Source: Plasmodiophora brassicae
Lineage: Eukaryota; Endomyxa; Phytomyxea; Plasmodiophorida; Plasmodiophoridae
Direction: 5' to 3'
Assembly (NCBI GenBank): GCA_039704465.1
Contig: JASFAU010000014.1
Span: 868,001-932,000, forward strand
Length of the DNA: 64,000 nt
The notes beneath the pieces were generated by a model. The model did not search any database. It had not been told where the DNA came from and saw only the letters and a program-made list of their open reading frames with translations. The translations under genes were made by a program, and so were the position numbers. Within the stretch, counting starts at the first letter, position 1. Every line of letters starts with the position of its first letter. This document shows, one piece after another, positions 46,501-56,728 of the stretch.

Positions 46501-47056
46501 CAGGCAGGACGAACGTCATCAGGAAATGGACGTGGGTTAATTACTGGCGTTTTCCATGAGCGTGTCCCAAACACGCTGCCCAGCGAGATGCGCCAGCAGA
46601 CGTCCACCCAGAGCAATTAGGATATATGCTGCTCAGTGCTCATCACCCTCGTTGCTGTTCGAAAGCAGCATTCGCTGTTACGGCAATAAAGGCGCGGCAT
46701 TCGTTAATGACTGGTAAAAGTTACGCTACCGGTAGTGGTTTGTCACGATGACAATAAACCGTCCCAGGGCACCGAACTGGTCAGCCGGATATCCCATCTT
46801 GTGAAGACATTCATTATCTGACATCGCACTAGTGCATTGTGCTGTCTCCTAACACTCACTGCCGATGACGGAATATCCTTCAAGTGCAGTACTGCTAAAT
46901 AAGACGGTGTTGCCGGTCCAGATCGACAAGCAAAGGCTGACGCGAGTACGCCGCTCTGATCATCACTGTCAAAATCAGCGGAATAGACTTCATTACGTCA
47001 TAGTAGCAAATTGTGACGCTGTCGTCTGAGGAGGATCAAGTGCGTCCATTTCCGGT
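46501..47056. other. 0.55 kb spacer
   Basis: AT-richer sequence with stops in all frames. No gene or repeat recognised. Confidence 0.5.
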
Positions 47057-48539
47057 TTAACGTGGCAATGTACGATTACCCGTAGTCGGCAAAGGTGCCA
47101 CAAGAGCACTCTCTCGTGCAGGAGGTGGCTGTGCCATCATCACGCGACAGAGGCTGGTGAGTGCGCGAGCCGTCCCTGCTCCTGACCAGAAAAGCACCCA
47201 ACCAACATGCGTGTACAGGAACGAGGTCGTTGCTGCGATGGGTGCAAAGCAAACGAACGCGATCATAGCTAGTGCCAGACACAGCGTCCAAACGTTCAAT
47301 CGTTGCAGAAGCTTGTCCATTGCGTCAGACCCGTTGGATTTGACATGTTGTCGAGCGTGCCTCTGGAAACGAACTGCTTGAACCAGGAACTGGATGCCAA
47401 CGGCTAACTGCATGAACGTGGTCACCAACGGAATGACCTTCCATGTATACGGAAAGTTGATGTACAGAGCGGTGGCTAGGCATGATCCCGTGTCAAGCAC
47501 CGCAGGGAGCACGCAGAGGGCCACCTTAGTCAACGGGTGGCCTTCTAAGAAACGACCGAACCACGAATCGCGTCCCAGCCTGGGCGTCTCTTTGATAATG
47601 TTCGTCCAGAGTACCGTACTGAGCACGTCGCAGGTAAACCCCCACCCGGACAGTCCTGTGATGAAGAAAAACGCCATCTCATGAGGCAGGATGTCATTGC
47701 TCTGCCAGCCCCCGACTGCAATAAACGCACTAAGGGCGAACGTGGTCACTAGTTCAATGACGAGGATCATGTGGACGATGGAGAGATGCGTCCCGGTAAA
47801 CTTCAGTCGGCGCTGTCGTGTTCGCATGGACGGTATTGGAAAATGCTTGATGAACTCGGCGTTGATTTGCTGGAGATGCGTGTACAGAAACCTAGCAGAG
47901 TTTACAAACGCGAAAGCGGAATATGGTTGTCGGGATCCAACGGAAGAGAACTTGGATGTACCATTGATGATAGAAGTCATCCCAGTCGCTTACATCCGGT
48001 TGTATGCTTATGACAACCCGGGTCTGTTGCCTGTAATTTCCTCCCGATATCAGATAATCGTTCAGTGAAACGTCCGTCTCCGCCGGTTCCTCGACGGCTA
48101 CGAACAGCATGTTGTTGCTCACGGGGCCCGGCTGCTCGCGGTCCTTAAAGTTGAAGTTGATCGGATTTGAGACATCATAACCATTTGGGAAAATGTTGAT
48201 CCAGGCCGCCGCGCCCTTTTCCTGCAGCAGGACGTAGTTGTGTGTGTCGGAACACCCGACCAGTGGGGTCGATGTGAATAACACGATGCGTCCTCGCACA
48301 TCGTCTGGAATGCCGCCGTTCCCACCACACTGGCAGTCGCCATTCACGGCCAGGAAGTCGGCAGTGACGTTGATGACGTCCAAGTGATCGATACCGACCG
48401 GCTGCGGGCCCAGGTACCTGTTAAACGGGACGCTGCGCATGTGGATGCCAGCAAACGGCGAATCGGCCGGCTCAACGATGACCATCGCGCTGTCAAACTT
48501 CCGCAGCGAGCATACCACACACACAATGAACATCAGCAT
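47057..48539 (-). pseudogene. PA-7TM gene, full length but frameshifted at TM1
   Basis: The 5' frame (ATG 48539) has the signal peptide, MVIVEPADSPFAGIHMRSVP, the Cys pair (DCQCGGN, VGCSDT) and DVSDWDDFYHQWYIQVLFRW. At IPTTIF, near 47920, two bases are missing relative to other members (the glycine codon of IFG). The next frame continues AFAFVNSARFLYTHLQQINA through TM2-TM7 to the stop at 47057. Everything else is well conserved, so inactivation is recent, or the missing bases are an assembly error. Confidence 0.82.
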
Positions 48540-48727
48540 TCTGACTACGAGGGGTCACTACAATGAAAGTTGTTCAGGTACACTAGGTTCGACCTTTGAC
48601 TTAATGTAGGCTGGGCAGCATTTAAACCTATACTTTATATACTCGAACAGGCCATTATATATGTATAACAGATCCATGGGCCGGGACATGGCATTTTTCG
48701 AATGATACTGAATCGTTTGATCGAATC
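48540..48727. other. Short AT-rich spacer
   Basis: Upstream region of the frameshifted PA-7TM copy; AT-rich (around TTATATACTC). No coding frame. Confidence 0.35.
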
Positions 48728-49819
48728 GTTTGACCTCTACTTAAATGGCTAGAGGCCTAGCTGTGGGGCGGGTGCCATTATTTGCGAGTGGAATCGATGT
48801 CGTTGACCAGCTGTATGCTGATGGGTTTGGAGGCCGAAGAGGCTTCGATCGATGCACAACGTTAGAGGTGTCGACGCTCTACGAATTAAATGCCAGTCCC
48901 CGTCGGACGATCGAAGATACCGTGCTGATGTTGTCAAACGGTTTGCCAGGCAATCTCTTAGAGGTAGCGGCCAATGTTGCTGCCGATCTGGTCAGCGAGC
49001 TGCTCGAGACGTCATCGACATCTTATCCTTGCACAAAACAAACACGCCGATTCCTTTCCGCTCCTGAGGTTCCTTCTTGCTGCTTCTCTGGGACGTCAAT
49101 CGCTATATCCACGTTTGTCTCTTTACTTGGTTCACGCTTCGATTTCTGGTCATATTCTGCAGCACGAATGAGATCTATGTGGCCCCCGTACATAATGGAT
49201 CGATGACAGTGAGAACAGATGATTGAATCGGCATCCAGCAGTCGGCCCCGGCCCCCTCGCTCGTACGCGTGTCGTTTGACCTCTACTTAAATGGCTAGAG
49301 GCCTAGCTGTGGGGCGGGTGCCATTATTTGCGAGTGGAATCGATGTCGTTGACCAGCTGTATGCTGATGGGTTTGGAGGCCGAAGAGGCTTCGATCGATG
49401 CACAACGTTAGAGGTGTCGACGCTCTACGAATTAAATGCCAGTCCCCGTCGGACGATCGAAGATACCGTGCTGATGTTGTCAAACGGTTTGCCAGGCAAT
49501 CTCTTAGAGGTAGCGGCCAATGTTGCTGCCGATCTGGTCAGCGAGCTGCTCGAGACGTCATCGACATCTTATCCTTGCACAAAACAAACACGCCGATTCC
49601 TTTCCGCTCCTGAGGTTCCTTCTTGCTGCTTCTCTGGGACGTCAATCGCTATATCCACGTTTGTCTCTTTACTTGGTTCACGCTTCGATTTCTGGTCATA
49701 TTCTGCAGCACGAATGAGATCTATGTGGCCCCCGTACATAATGGATCGATGACAGTGAGAACAGATGATTGAATCGGCATCCAGCAGTCGGCCCCGGCCC
49801 CCTCGCTCGTACGCGTGTC
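48728..49819. repeat. Perfect 546-bp tandem direct duplication
   Basis: 48728-49273 and 49274-49819 appear identical base for base; each contains the same 153-codon plus-strand frame (48745-49206 and 49291-49752). The minus strand offers a more protein-like but shorter reading in each copy: LLDADSIICSHCHRSIMYGG, then HIDLIRAAEYDQKSKREPSK, with a CxxC. I cannot decide which, if either, is coded. No divergence means a very recent duplication or an assembly artefact. Confidence 0.92.
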
Positions 49820-50414
49820 ATATCTGAAATGACCGGTTCCTACTGGGGTCCATAACGGCGTTTTGAGGTGTACCTTTGGCTCGATCTGCTGTGTTGCACC
49901 CCATCGGCGCCAGTCCATTTGCCATGTGCGTTGTGGTCGGATGAGTGATCCGATTCTGAGTTGGGACTTACGTTCCGTGGCGTCATCTCCCGGTTGGAAA
50001 CCTCAAGCACCGATGCAATCTCTGACGATGGCGACAGAACCCGTCAGGACCGGATGTCAATTCAGCTGCTGCGACCGCGCACGAATCGCAGAACCTATAT
50101 ATCTCGCATTTCCGGCAACCCGGTGTGTTTCGTACTGCCTTGTGTCACTTGTCTAGCAAACGGTAGCGCCTGTTATCAGTCTAATGCGCGTTTCTGGTTA
50201 ATTAGCGGCTGCGGCGAGGAGCACTGATACTAATAGGTTAGCGGCGGACGAATACGAATCGCTCGTAGCTCCAGTCGATGGTAATTGGCCTCAACTTATA
50301 TATAACGCCCAGTGGGAGGTTTCCATGATGTACATATGACAGCGCGTCGCCAGCTGGATCTGAAACGCTAGCGCAACGTATTATCAGTCAATCGAAGGGC
50401 GATGCTGCCCGGAG
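49820..50414. other. 0.6 kb spacer
   Basis: No recognised gene. It lies downstream of the PA-7TM gene ending at 50415. Confidence 0.4.
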
Positions 50415-51890
50415 TCATTGGGACATTGCCCGAATATTCCCGATGGTAGGAGAAGGTACCACCTGAACGGTGTCTTGCGACGATGGCGGCTGTGTCAGCA
50501 TTACACGACACAGGCTGGTCAGCCCTCGAGAGGTTGCGGCTCCGCACCAGAAGATCACCCACCCGGCATGAGTGTACAGGAACATTGTCGCCCCAATGGG
50601 TACAAACCCAACGAACGCGATCATCGACAGGGAGAGATACAACGTCCAGCGGTTCAGACGATTCAGCAGCTTGTCCATGGCGAGAGATCCTTCTTGCCCA
50701 ACGGTCTTCCTTGCGTGTCTCTGAAAGTTGAGCGCTTGCACGAGAAACTGAACGCCAACTACCAACTGCATGATCGTGGCTAGCGACGAAATGACCTGAT
50801 AAATATATAAGGGGGTAATGTAGATCGCCGGGCACAGGCACGCTGCCGTATCCAGGACAACGGGAACCACACAGAGAGCGACCTTGGCAACCGGGTGGGC
50901 TTCAAGGAAGATCCCCAACCATGAATTTTGGCCCGACCCGGGCGCCTCCTTAAGAATATTCGTCCAGAGGATCGCACTGAGCATGTCGCAGGCGAAACCC
51001 CATCCAGACAATCCGCTGACGAAAAACAGTGCCGCCTCATGCGGCAGTATCCCGTTGCTCTGCCAGCCTCCGATGCCAATGAACGCGCCCGTGGCTAATG
51101 TCGTCATAAGTTCGATGCCTAGGATTAGATGCACGATGGACAGCTGGCTTGCGATGAACTTCAGATGGCGTCGTCGTGTACGTGTGGTCTTCATCGGGAA
51201 TCGCTTAACGAAATGGTCGTTGATGTTGATCAGATGTTTGTAGAGAAACATTGCGGCGAACATGAAAGCAGATCCAAAGACGAGCATCGGAACCCACCGC
51301 ATCGGAATTTGCACGTACCATTGGTGGTAGATGGCATCCCAATCGTTCAAGTCCGGTTGTATGCTGACGACGATCCGCTCCGTTTCCCAGGTTTGTACAA
51401 AGTAGTCGATCAGCTGGGAGACGCCAGGATGGGCTGGGGCTTCCACAGATACATACAGCATATTGTTGTTTGGCGGACCCGGTTGCTCTGGGTTTCTGAA
51501 GAAGAAGTTGAGTGGGTTTGAAATGTAGTACGCGTATGACGATATCTCCAGCCACGCTGCGACACCCTTCTCCTGCATCAGATTGTACTTATGTGTTGGC
51601 GAACATCCGATCACCGGGTGTGGTTCAAATACGAGGATGCGTCCGCGAGCCTCAACCGGGATGCCGCCGTTCCTACCACACTGGCAGTTGCCATCCAAGA
51701 CCATAACGTCGCCAGTGACATTGACGACGACAGGGTCGGTGCCCTGTGGTCCTAGGTATTTGTTCACGGGGATGCTTAGCATTCGGATGCCTGCAAAGGA
51801 AGAATTGCCTGGACCCAGAATGACCATCGACCCGTAGGCCATCAGCACCTCGCATAGCATTAGACGTACGACGACGCCTAGACATGTCAT
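50415..51890 (-). CDS. PA-7TM family protein (intact)
   Basis: 491 aa from the ATG at 51890. Signal peptide MTCLGVVVRLMLCEVLMAYG, then MVILGPGNSSFAGIRMLSIP and KYLGPQGTDPVVVNVTGDVM. The PA-like domain keeps the Cys pair (NCQCGRN, VIGCSPT), but the usual NGYDVSDP is replaced by YAYYISNP, a clear divergence in the luminal domain. Seven TM segments follow, including FFVSGLSGWGFACDMLSAIL and LSMIAFVGFVPIGATMFLYT. No stop or frameshift. Minus strand like most family members. Confidence 0.9.
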   Translation of the reverse strand: MTCLGVVVRLMLCEVLMAYGSMVILGPGNSSFAGIRMLSIPVNKYLGPQGTDPVVVNVTGDVMVLDGNCQCGRNGGIPVEARGRILVFEPHPVIGCSPTHKYNLMQEKGVAAWLEISSYAYYISNPLNFFFRNPEQPGPPNNNMLYVSVEAPAHPGVSQLIDYFVQTWETERIVVSIQPDLNDWDAIYHQWYVQIPMRWVPMLVFGSAFMFAAMFLYKHLININDHFVKRFPMKTTRTRRRHLKFIASQLSIVHLILGIELMTTLATGAFIGIGGWQSNGILPHEAALFFVSGLSGWGFACDMLSAILWTNILKEAPGSGQNSWLGIFLEAHPVAKVALCVVPVVLDTAACLCPAIYITPLYIYQVISSLATIMQLVVGVQFLVQALNFQRHARKTVGQEGSLAMDKLLNRLNRWTLYLSLSMIAFVGFVPIGATMFLYTHAGWVIFWCGAATSRGLTSLCRVMLTQPPSSQDTVQVVPSPTIGNIRAMSQ

Positions 51891-52025
51891 GATAGCTAAA
51901 TGGTTGCGTAAGCGTACAGGTACTGCTGTCGACCTATACAGGGGTGTTTGATATTGTCGTAGTACTCACCAGTACGTTCTAGGGAATCGCACCCAGAAGC
52001 GTGGTAGAATTATGTGTTTTAGGGG

Positions 52026-52729
52026 TCACTCGCCTTTCAGGGTTCGAGTGGGCGGCATCTGGGCGCTGTCCCGTACTACTGACGGCGGCTGGGACAGCAT
52101 AACGCGACTAAAGCTGGTAAGCGCGCTAGCCGTATACCTGCCCCTGACCAGCACACGACCCAGCCGACCGTGTGTACGTACAGGAATGAGGTTGCGCCAA
52201 TCGGTAGAAACGCGACGAATACGATCATATATATGGACAGACACAAGATCCACCGGTTCAGTCGGCTCAGAACATTGGCATAATATGGCTTGTCCCGATC
52301 CCTGGAGTAGAAGTCAAAGGGATCCGACACAGTGTACCCGTTCGGCACGATGACAATTAAGGCTACGGCGCCTTTCGCCTGTAGGCGGTAGTACATCCCG
52401 GATGCTGGACATTCAACCACGGCGGTCTCTGTCATGAGGAATAGGACGCGGCCCGAGCCCTCGTCAGCAATGACGGGCTCAGAATCGCAGAGCGCGTTGG
52501 CATCCCCGACCATGAATTCGGCAGTGACGTTGACACTATAAGTGCCCGAATCGGTGTTCTGTGGACTGAGGGACTTGTTAAAAGGGACGCTTCGCATCGG
52601 GATCCCGCCGATTGGAGAATCGGCCGGCTCTACAATGGCGAATCGCGGGCGCTGTCCACCGCCAGAAGCGATATGCATCTGTGCAGGGCGGCGCCAAAGC
52701 CTGGAGCAGTACATGCACGCCAATGCCAT
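52026..52729 (-). pseudogene. PA-7TM gene with large internal deletion
   Basis: The frame starts near 52729 and reads FAIVEPADSPIGGIPMRSVP and ANALCDSEP; at FDFYSRDRDKPYYA it jumps directly to NVLSRLNRWILCLSIYMIVF, deleting the end of the PA-like domain and TM1-TM5. A second frameshift moves the tail (LTSFSRVMLSQPPSVV) into another frame ending at 52026. The signal peptide is degraded. Confidence 0.8.
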
Positions 52730-52987
52730 GAGACAGAACGGTGCAGACTGGCTGACCGAGTAGTACAGTGGGTTCGTCCTGAATATATTAGAGGTCCAGT
52801 AACACCTCGCGCGTGGCGGTTGGCCACATTCGGTACCAGAACATGAGCGGCGCCGATCATGAGGGCACCTAGTTCAACAGGGTATCGACCCGCAAGACCA
52901 GGTTAGCGTCTTGCTGCAGGCAAGGCGGGTAACAGCCAGCCGTGGTGATCTGACTTGTTACATCTGCGGCTGGCGCGCGTCCCAATC

Positions 52988-54463
52988 TCACTGATCAGCC
53001 GTCGAAATCTGCAAAGGTCTATCATGCGCGCTTCCTCTTGGCGGTCGCGGCTGCGCTAGCATGACGCGACAGAGGCTGGTGAGAGCGCGAGCCGTTCCCG
53101 CTCCTGACCAGAACAGCACCCATCCGACCTGTGAGTACAGGAATGTGGTGGCAGCAATGGGCACGAAACAAACGAACGCGATCATGGACATAGATAAGCC
53201 CAATGTCCAGCGGTTCAGTCGCTGCAGGAGATGGTCCATACGGTCGTCCATCTGGAAGACGGCGTCCACGTTTCCCTGTACGCTCTGCCAGGCATGCTTC
53301 TGGAACGTGAGCGCCTGAACTAGGAATTGAATACCGACGGTCAACTGCATCAGCATAATCAGCAGCGCAGTGAACAGGTTGATCAGTGGAATCTGGACGT
53401 AAAACGCGGCACACAGTGATGCCCCCGTGTCAAGAAGGACGGGGAGCACACAAAGCGTCACCTTGACAAGAGGGTTACGTTCCAGAAACTGACCGAACCA
53501 CGAATCGCGTCCAGCCCCAGGCGTTCGCTTGACCACGTTCGACCAGAGGATCGCACTGAGGACGTCGCAGGCAAATCCCCAGCCGGACAGTGCAGTGATG
53601 AAGAATTCCGTCATCTCGAACGGAACGAGGGCATTGCTCTGCCAGCCGCCAACGCCAATGAACGCGCACATGACGAAGGTGGCCATCAGCTCAATGACAA
53701 GGATTAGGTGGACGATGGAAAACTGCTTGCCGACGAACTTCCAGAAGCGCTGTCGTGTTTGCATAGTGGCCCTTGGGAACTGCCGAACGTAGTCCGCCTC
53801 GAAGTTCTGCAGGTGCTTGCGAAGGAAGACAACGGCGAGCAGGGAGGTGGCTCCGAAAATGATCGCTGGGATCCATCGCAGCGGTAGTTGGACGTACCAC
53901 CGAGGGTAAAACCCATCCCAGTTGCTTCGATCCGGCTGAATGCTGACGACGATCCGCTCGTGTTGGGCCCTGTCCACCAGGTACTTTGTAAGCGAGGCAC
54001 CGAACTGATCGGGCTCCTCCACGGCCACGAACAAGAGGTTGTTCGCGCTGGGATCCGGCTGGTACCGGTTTCTGGAATAAAAGTTAAACGGGTCCGAGGC
54101 GTCGAAACCAGGCGGGCGCATGACGATCCAGGCGGTGGCCCCTTTCTGCTGCAGGAGGTTGAATGTCCACGACACGGGGCATCCGACCAGCGGGATCGAC
54201 GCCACCAGCACGACACGTCCCCGAACCTCGTCTGGGATGTCGCTGACCGTACCGCAGACAGAGCCCGAGTGCAAGGCCATAATTTCGCCAGTGACGTTGA
54301 CAAGGACGGGATCAGTACCTTGTGAGCCGAGGTGCTTGTTGTACGGGACGCTGCGCATCCGCACCCCAGCAAACGGCGAGTCGCCTGGCGCGACGATCAC
54401 CATCGCGCTGTCCGCCGTCCACAGCACGCATGGCATATGCAGGACCAAGCCCACGATTACCAT
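52988..54463 (-). CDS. PA-7TM family protein (intact)
   Basis: The ATG at 54463 is preferred (491 aa): MVIVGLVLHMPCVLWTADSA is a signal peptide ending just before MVIVAPGDSPFAGVRMRSVP, as in its paralogues; ATGs at 54499 and 54538 would add up to 25 residues. The Cys pair is kept (GSVCGTV, LVGCPVS). The sequence FDASDPFNFYSRNRYQPDP and SNWDGFYPRWYVQLPLRW precede seven TM segments, with FITALSGWGFACDVLSAILW at TM3 and LSMSMIAFVCFVPIAATTFL at TM6. Rightmost family member; followed by a short hAT element. Confidence 0.9.
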   Translation of the reverse strand: MVIVGLVLHMPCVLWTADSAMVIVAPGDSPFAGVRMRSVPYNKHLGSQGTDPVLVNVTGEIMALHSGSVCGTVSDIPDEVRGRVVLVASIPLVGCPVSWTFNLLQQKGATAWIVMRPPGFDASDPFNFYSRNRYQPDPSANNLLFVAVEEPDQFGASLTKYLVDRAQHERIVVSIQPDRSNWDGFYPRWYVQLPLRWIPAIIFGATSLLAVVFLRKHLQNFEADYVRQFPRATMQTRQRFWKFVGKQFSIVHLILVIELMATFVMCAFIGVGGWQSNALVPFEMTEFFITALSGWGFACDVLSAILWSNVVKRTPGAGRDSWFGQFLERNPLVKVTLCVLPVLLDTGASLCAAFYVQIPLINLFTALLIMLMQLTVGIQFLVQALTFQKHAWQSVQGNVDAVFQMDDRMDHLLQRLNRWTLGLSMSMIAFVCFVPIAATTFLYSQVGWVLFWSGAGTARALTSLCRVMLAQPRPPRGSAHDRPLQISTADQ

Positions 54464-54802
54464 TCCGTCAAGCGAGCACCTCCGTCCGACCTGTACCATG
54501 ACATGCGACGCAGGAAATGGCGATGGTCGACCGTACACCCCATGCCATCATTCGCGCGTGCGCAAACTGGACCGCCCTGTGACTGGGCGACTGAGCTGAT
54601 GATGCACAGGCGAACGCCCAAGGGAGTACGGGGCCGGATAGGTATAGCCATGGGGATCTGCGCGGCCGTTGCTGCTGCGCTGCACGGCGATCCCACGTCG
54701 GCAAAACAACGTCCTGCGCTGCCGGTTGCGTCACCCGTCCTGTCATCATCATCGGCCCCCGCCCACCCACCGCTGGATCCGCCTATTTTCGGAACGGCTG
54801 GG

Positions 54803-55628
54803 TAGGGATGCTCATTTTGCGGTCCCGGTTACCGGTTAACTGGTTAACCGAGGACCACGGTTAACCGGTTAAGCTCCAGAGCAGGACCGGTTAACCGCGG
54901 TTAACCGGCCTCCGGAGACCTTTGGGAGCCGCTCGCACTATATGAAGTGCGCAACTGGCGCATTTCTGTGAGATTGACTGCGCATGTAAGGTTTGCGAGA
55001 GTCAGCCCACCCACCGCCCCCAGTCCTCGAGTCCCCGGCCCCCGACCCCTATCCAACGCCCCAGCCACCACTCCCCGACCCCGGGCCCCGCCACTCCCCA
55101 GTCGTCAAACACCAGCGCTTCGATCGTGTTGCCAGTGGAGGGCGCGGCCGCAGGCAGCTCTCGGGTCGCTCGCCGGCTCGGACGCTGTCACGTCCGGGCG
55201 GTCTGTGAGATTGACGAAGTTGACAGTTTCTTCATCCTCACTGCGAAACCTGACTTGACATGTGATGATCCCATCGGATGGTGGAAGCACTACCGAACTC
55301 GGTTTCCTACTCTGTCGAAACATGCCAGGGACACCGTAATCGTGATGGGATCGTCCGTCCCATCAGAGTCCGCGTTCTCAGTATCTGGAAGCTACGTTCC
55401 TGCTAGCAGAGGTCGCATGTCCGATGAGAACTTGTCGGTCATGATGAAGCTGCGATCATGGAGAAACGTATTCAGCAAGATGTAATACATTTCAGCAGGC
55501 GTTCCTGCGCCATTGGAAGAGCGACAATTTAGTCGGTTAACCGATGGTTAACCGGTCTTTTAACCGGTTAACCGGTTAAGCCCCAGGCCCGGACCGGTTA
55601 ACCGCGGACCGGATCGTGGTCACCCCTA
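54803..55628. mobile_element. Short hAT-type element with 8-bp target-site duplication
   Basis: The element is flanked on both sides by CGGCTGGG (54795-54802 and 55629-55636), the 8-bp duplication expected for hAT transposons. Ends are imperfect inverted repeats: left TAGGGATG, right reverse complement TAGGGGTG. Both subterminal regions are packed with CCGGTTAACC-type palindromic motifs (about 54825-54915 and 55530-55605). At 826 bp it can hold only a fragment of a transposase and is probably non-autonomous. Confidence 0.88.
55126..55485 (+). pseudogene. hAT transposase C-terminal dimerisation domain fragment
   Basis: The reading DDPIGWWKHYRTRFPTLSKH, then ARDTVIVMGSSVPSESAFSV and SRGRMSDENLSVMMKLRSW, matches the hAT C-terminal domain (WW...FP.LS..A...L....SVPSER.FS.A...R..L......L). 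The catalytic region and zinc finger are absent. It lies inside the 54803-55628 element. Confidence 0.85.
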
Positions 55629-55727
55629 CGGCTGGGTGGATCTGTATTACTGGCTGACTGGAGGATACGCGGGACGCTCGCCGGTCATTTTCGATGCAGA
55701 GATATTTGTGACCGGGCGCCGGGCGTG

Positions 55728-56636
55728 ATGGGCGATGGGCGTTCCGGGGCGCGCCGCCTCTGGGACGTCGCCGTCGGCGCGCTCGTCCTCGTCAGGCGGG
55801 TTGTCGTCATGCTGCCGCTCGGGCTGGTTCTCGGCATCGTCGCCATGGACTGGGTCACGTTCGTGTTCGGGTTCCAGCGCCTGCGGTTCGACGCGCACCC
55901 GATCGCGACCGTCGCTTGGGTCGCCGCCTTCACGACATGCGCGACCCTGACCGTCGTCTCGTATCTTCGGTGCGTGTTCACGTCGAACGCCGTCCGCGAT
56001 CACCCGCCGCCGGCCCATTTCGACGGGGACGACTGCCCGCGCTGCGCCAAATGCAATGGCCTGAAACCGAATCGGACGCATCACTGTTCGATGTGCGGGC
56101 ACTGCTGTTTGAAGATGGACCACCATTGCCCATGGATCGCGAATTGCGTCGGGCACTACAACCAGAAATATTTCATCCTGTTTCTGATGTGGGCCTGCCT
56201 GGGTACGGCTTGCCCTGGCCTTGTACGATCTGCTCGCTCATTTGCGCATTCTCTAGGCTGTATTGTATACATTGCGGGCGTCGGGACGGACGCCCTGAAA
56301 GTGTTTGAGGTACGGCAGAAGGAGAGCTTCGCGTTCGATGTCATGTCGTTGTTCGCCGTGCTGTCGTCGGTGGCGTTCGCGATCAGCCTGCTGGGGTTCG
56401 TGTCGTTCCACCTGCATTTGGTGCTGTCGAACCAGACGACGCTGGAGTTCGGGTTTATTCGTCGCGGCGAGAACGTGTTCGACCTCGGGCGCCGGCGAAA
56501 TTTCGAATCCGTGTTCGGGTCCAGGCGGCTGCTCTGGCTACTGCCCGTCAACACGCTGAAGGTCTCTGGCTGGGATTATCAGTTTCGAGCCGAGGAGAGC
56601 TATCCCATAAGCCCGGACGACTGCGACAATGTCTAA
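55728..56636 (+). CDS. DHHC palmitoyltransferase (zDHHC family)
   Basis: ATG at 55728. A 54-bp intron (56203-56256) is in frame, so the unspliced reading stays open; splicing joins FILFLMWACLG to CIVYIAGVG and restores TM3, giving 284 aa. Four TM segments flank the zinc-binding Cys-rich domain CPRCAKCNGLKPNRTHHCSM, followed by CGHCCLKMDHHCPWIANCVG with the catalytic DHHC. The TTxE motif appears as TTLE. It transfers palmitate to cysteines at ER, Golgi or plasma membrane. The hAT element ends 100 bp upstream of its start. Confidence 0.93.
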   Translation: MGDGRSGARRLWDVAVGALVLVRRVVVMLPLGLVLGIVAMDWVTFVFGFQRLRFDAHPIATVAWVAAFTTCATLTVVSYLRCVFTSNAVRDHPPPAHFDGDDCPRCAKCNGLKPNRTHHCSMCGHCCLKMDHHCPWIANCVGHYNQKYFILFLMWACLGTACPGLVRSARSFAHSLGCIVYIAGVGTDALKVFEVRQKESFAFDVMSLFAVLSSVAFAISLLGFVSFHLHLVLSNQTTLEFGFIRRGENVFDLGRRRNFESVFGSRRLLWLLPVNTLKVSGWDYQFRAEESYPISPDDCDNV

Positions 56637-56728
56637 CTGTATACCATAGCCGGATTGGTAACGACGGTCTAGACGTATTCTTCGTTTTACATATACCGGG
56701 TCGTCGTGAAGAACGGATATCTCGACGT

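Noticed and set aside
54825..55605. Telomere-like or satellite repeat from the GGTTAACC motifs
   Set aside because: Motifs are confined to the subterminal parts of a hAT element bounded by an 8-bp duplication.
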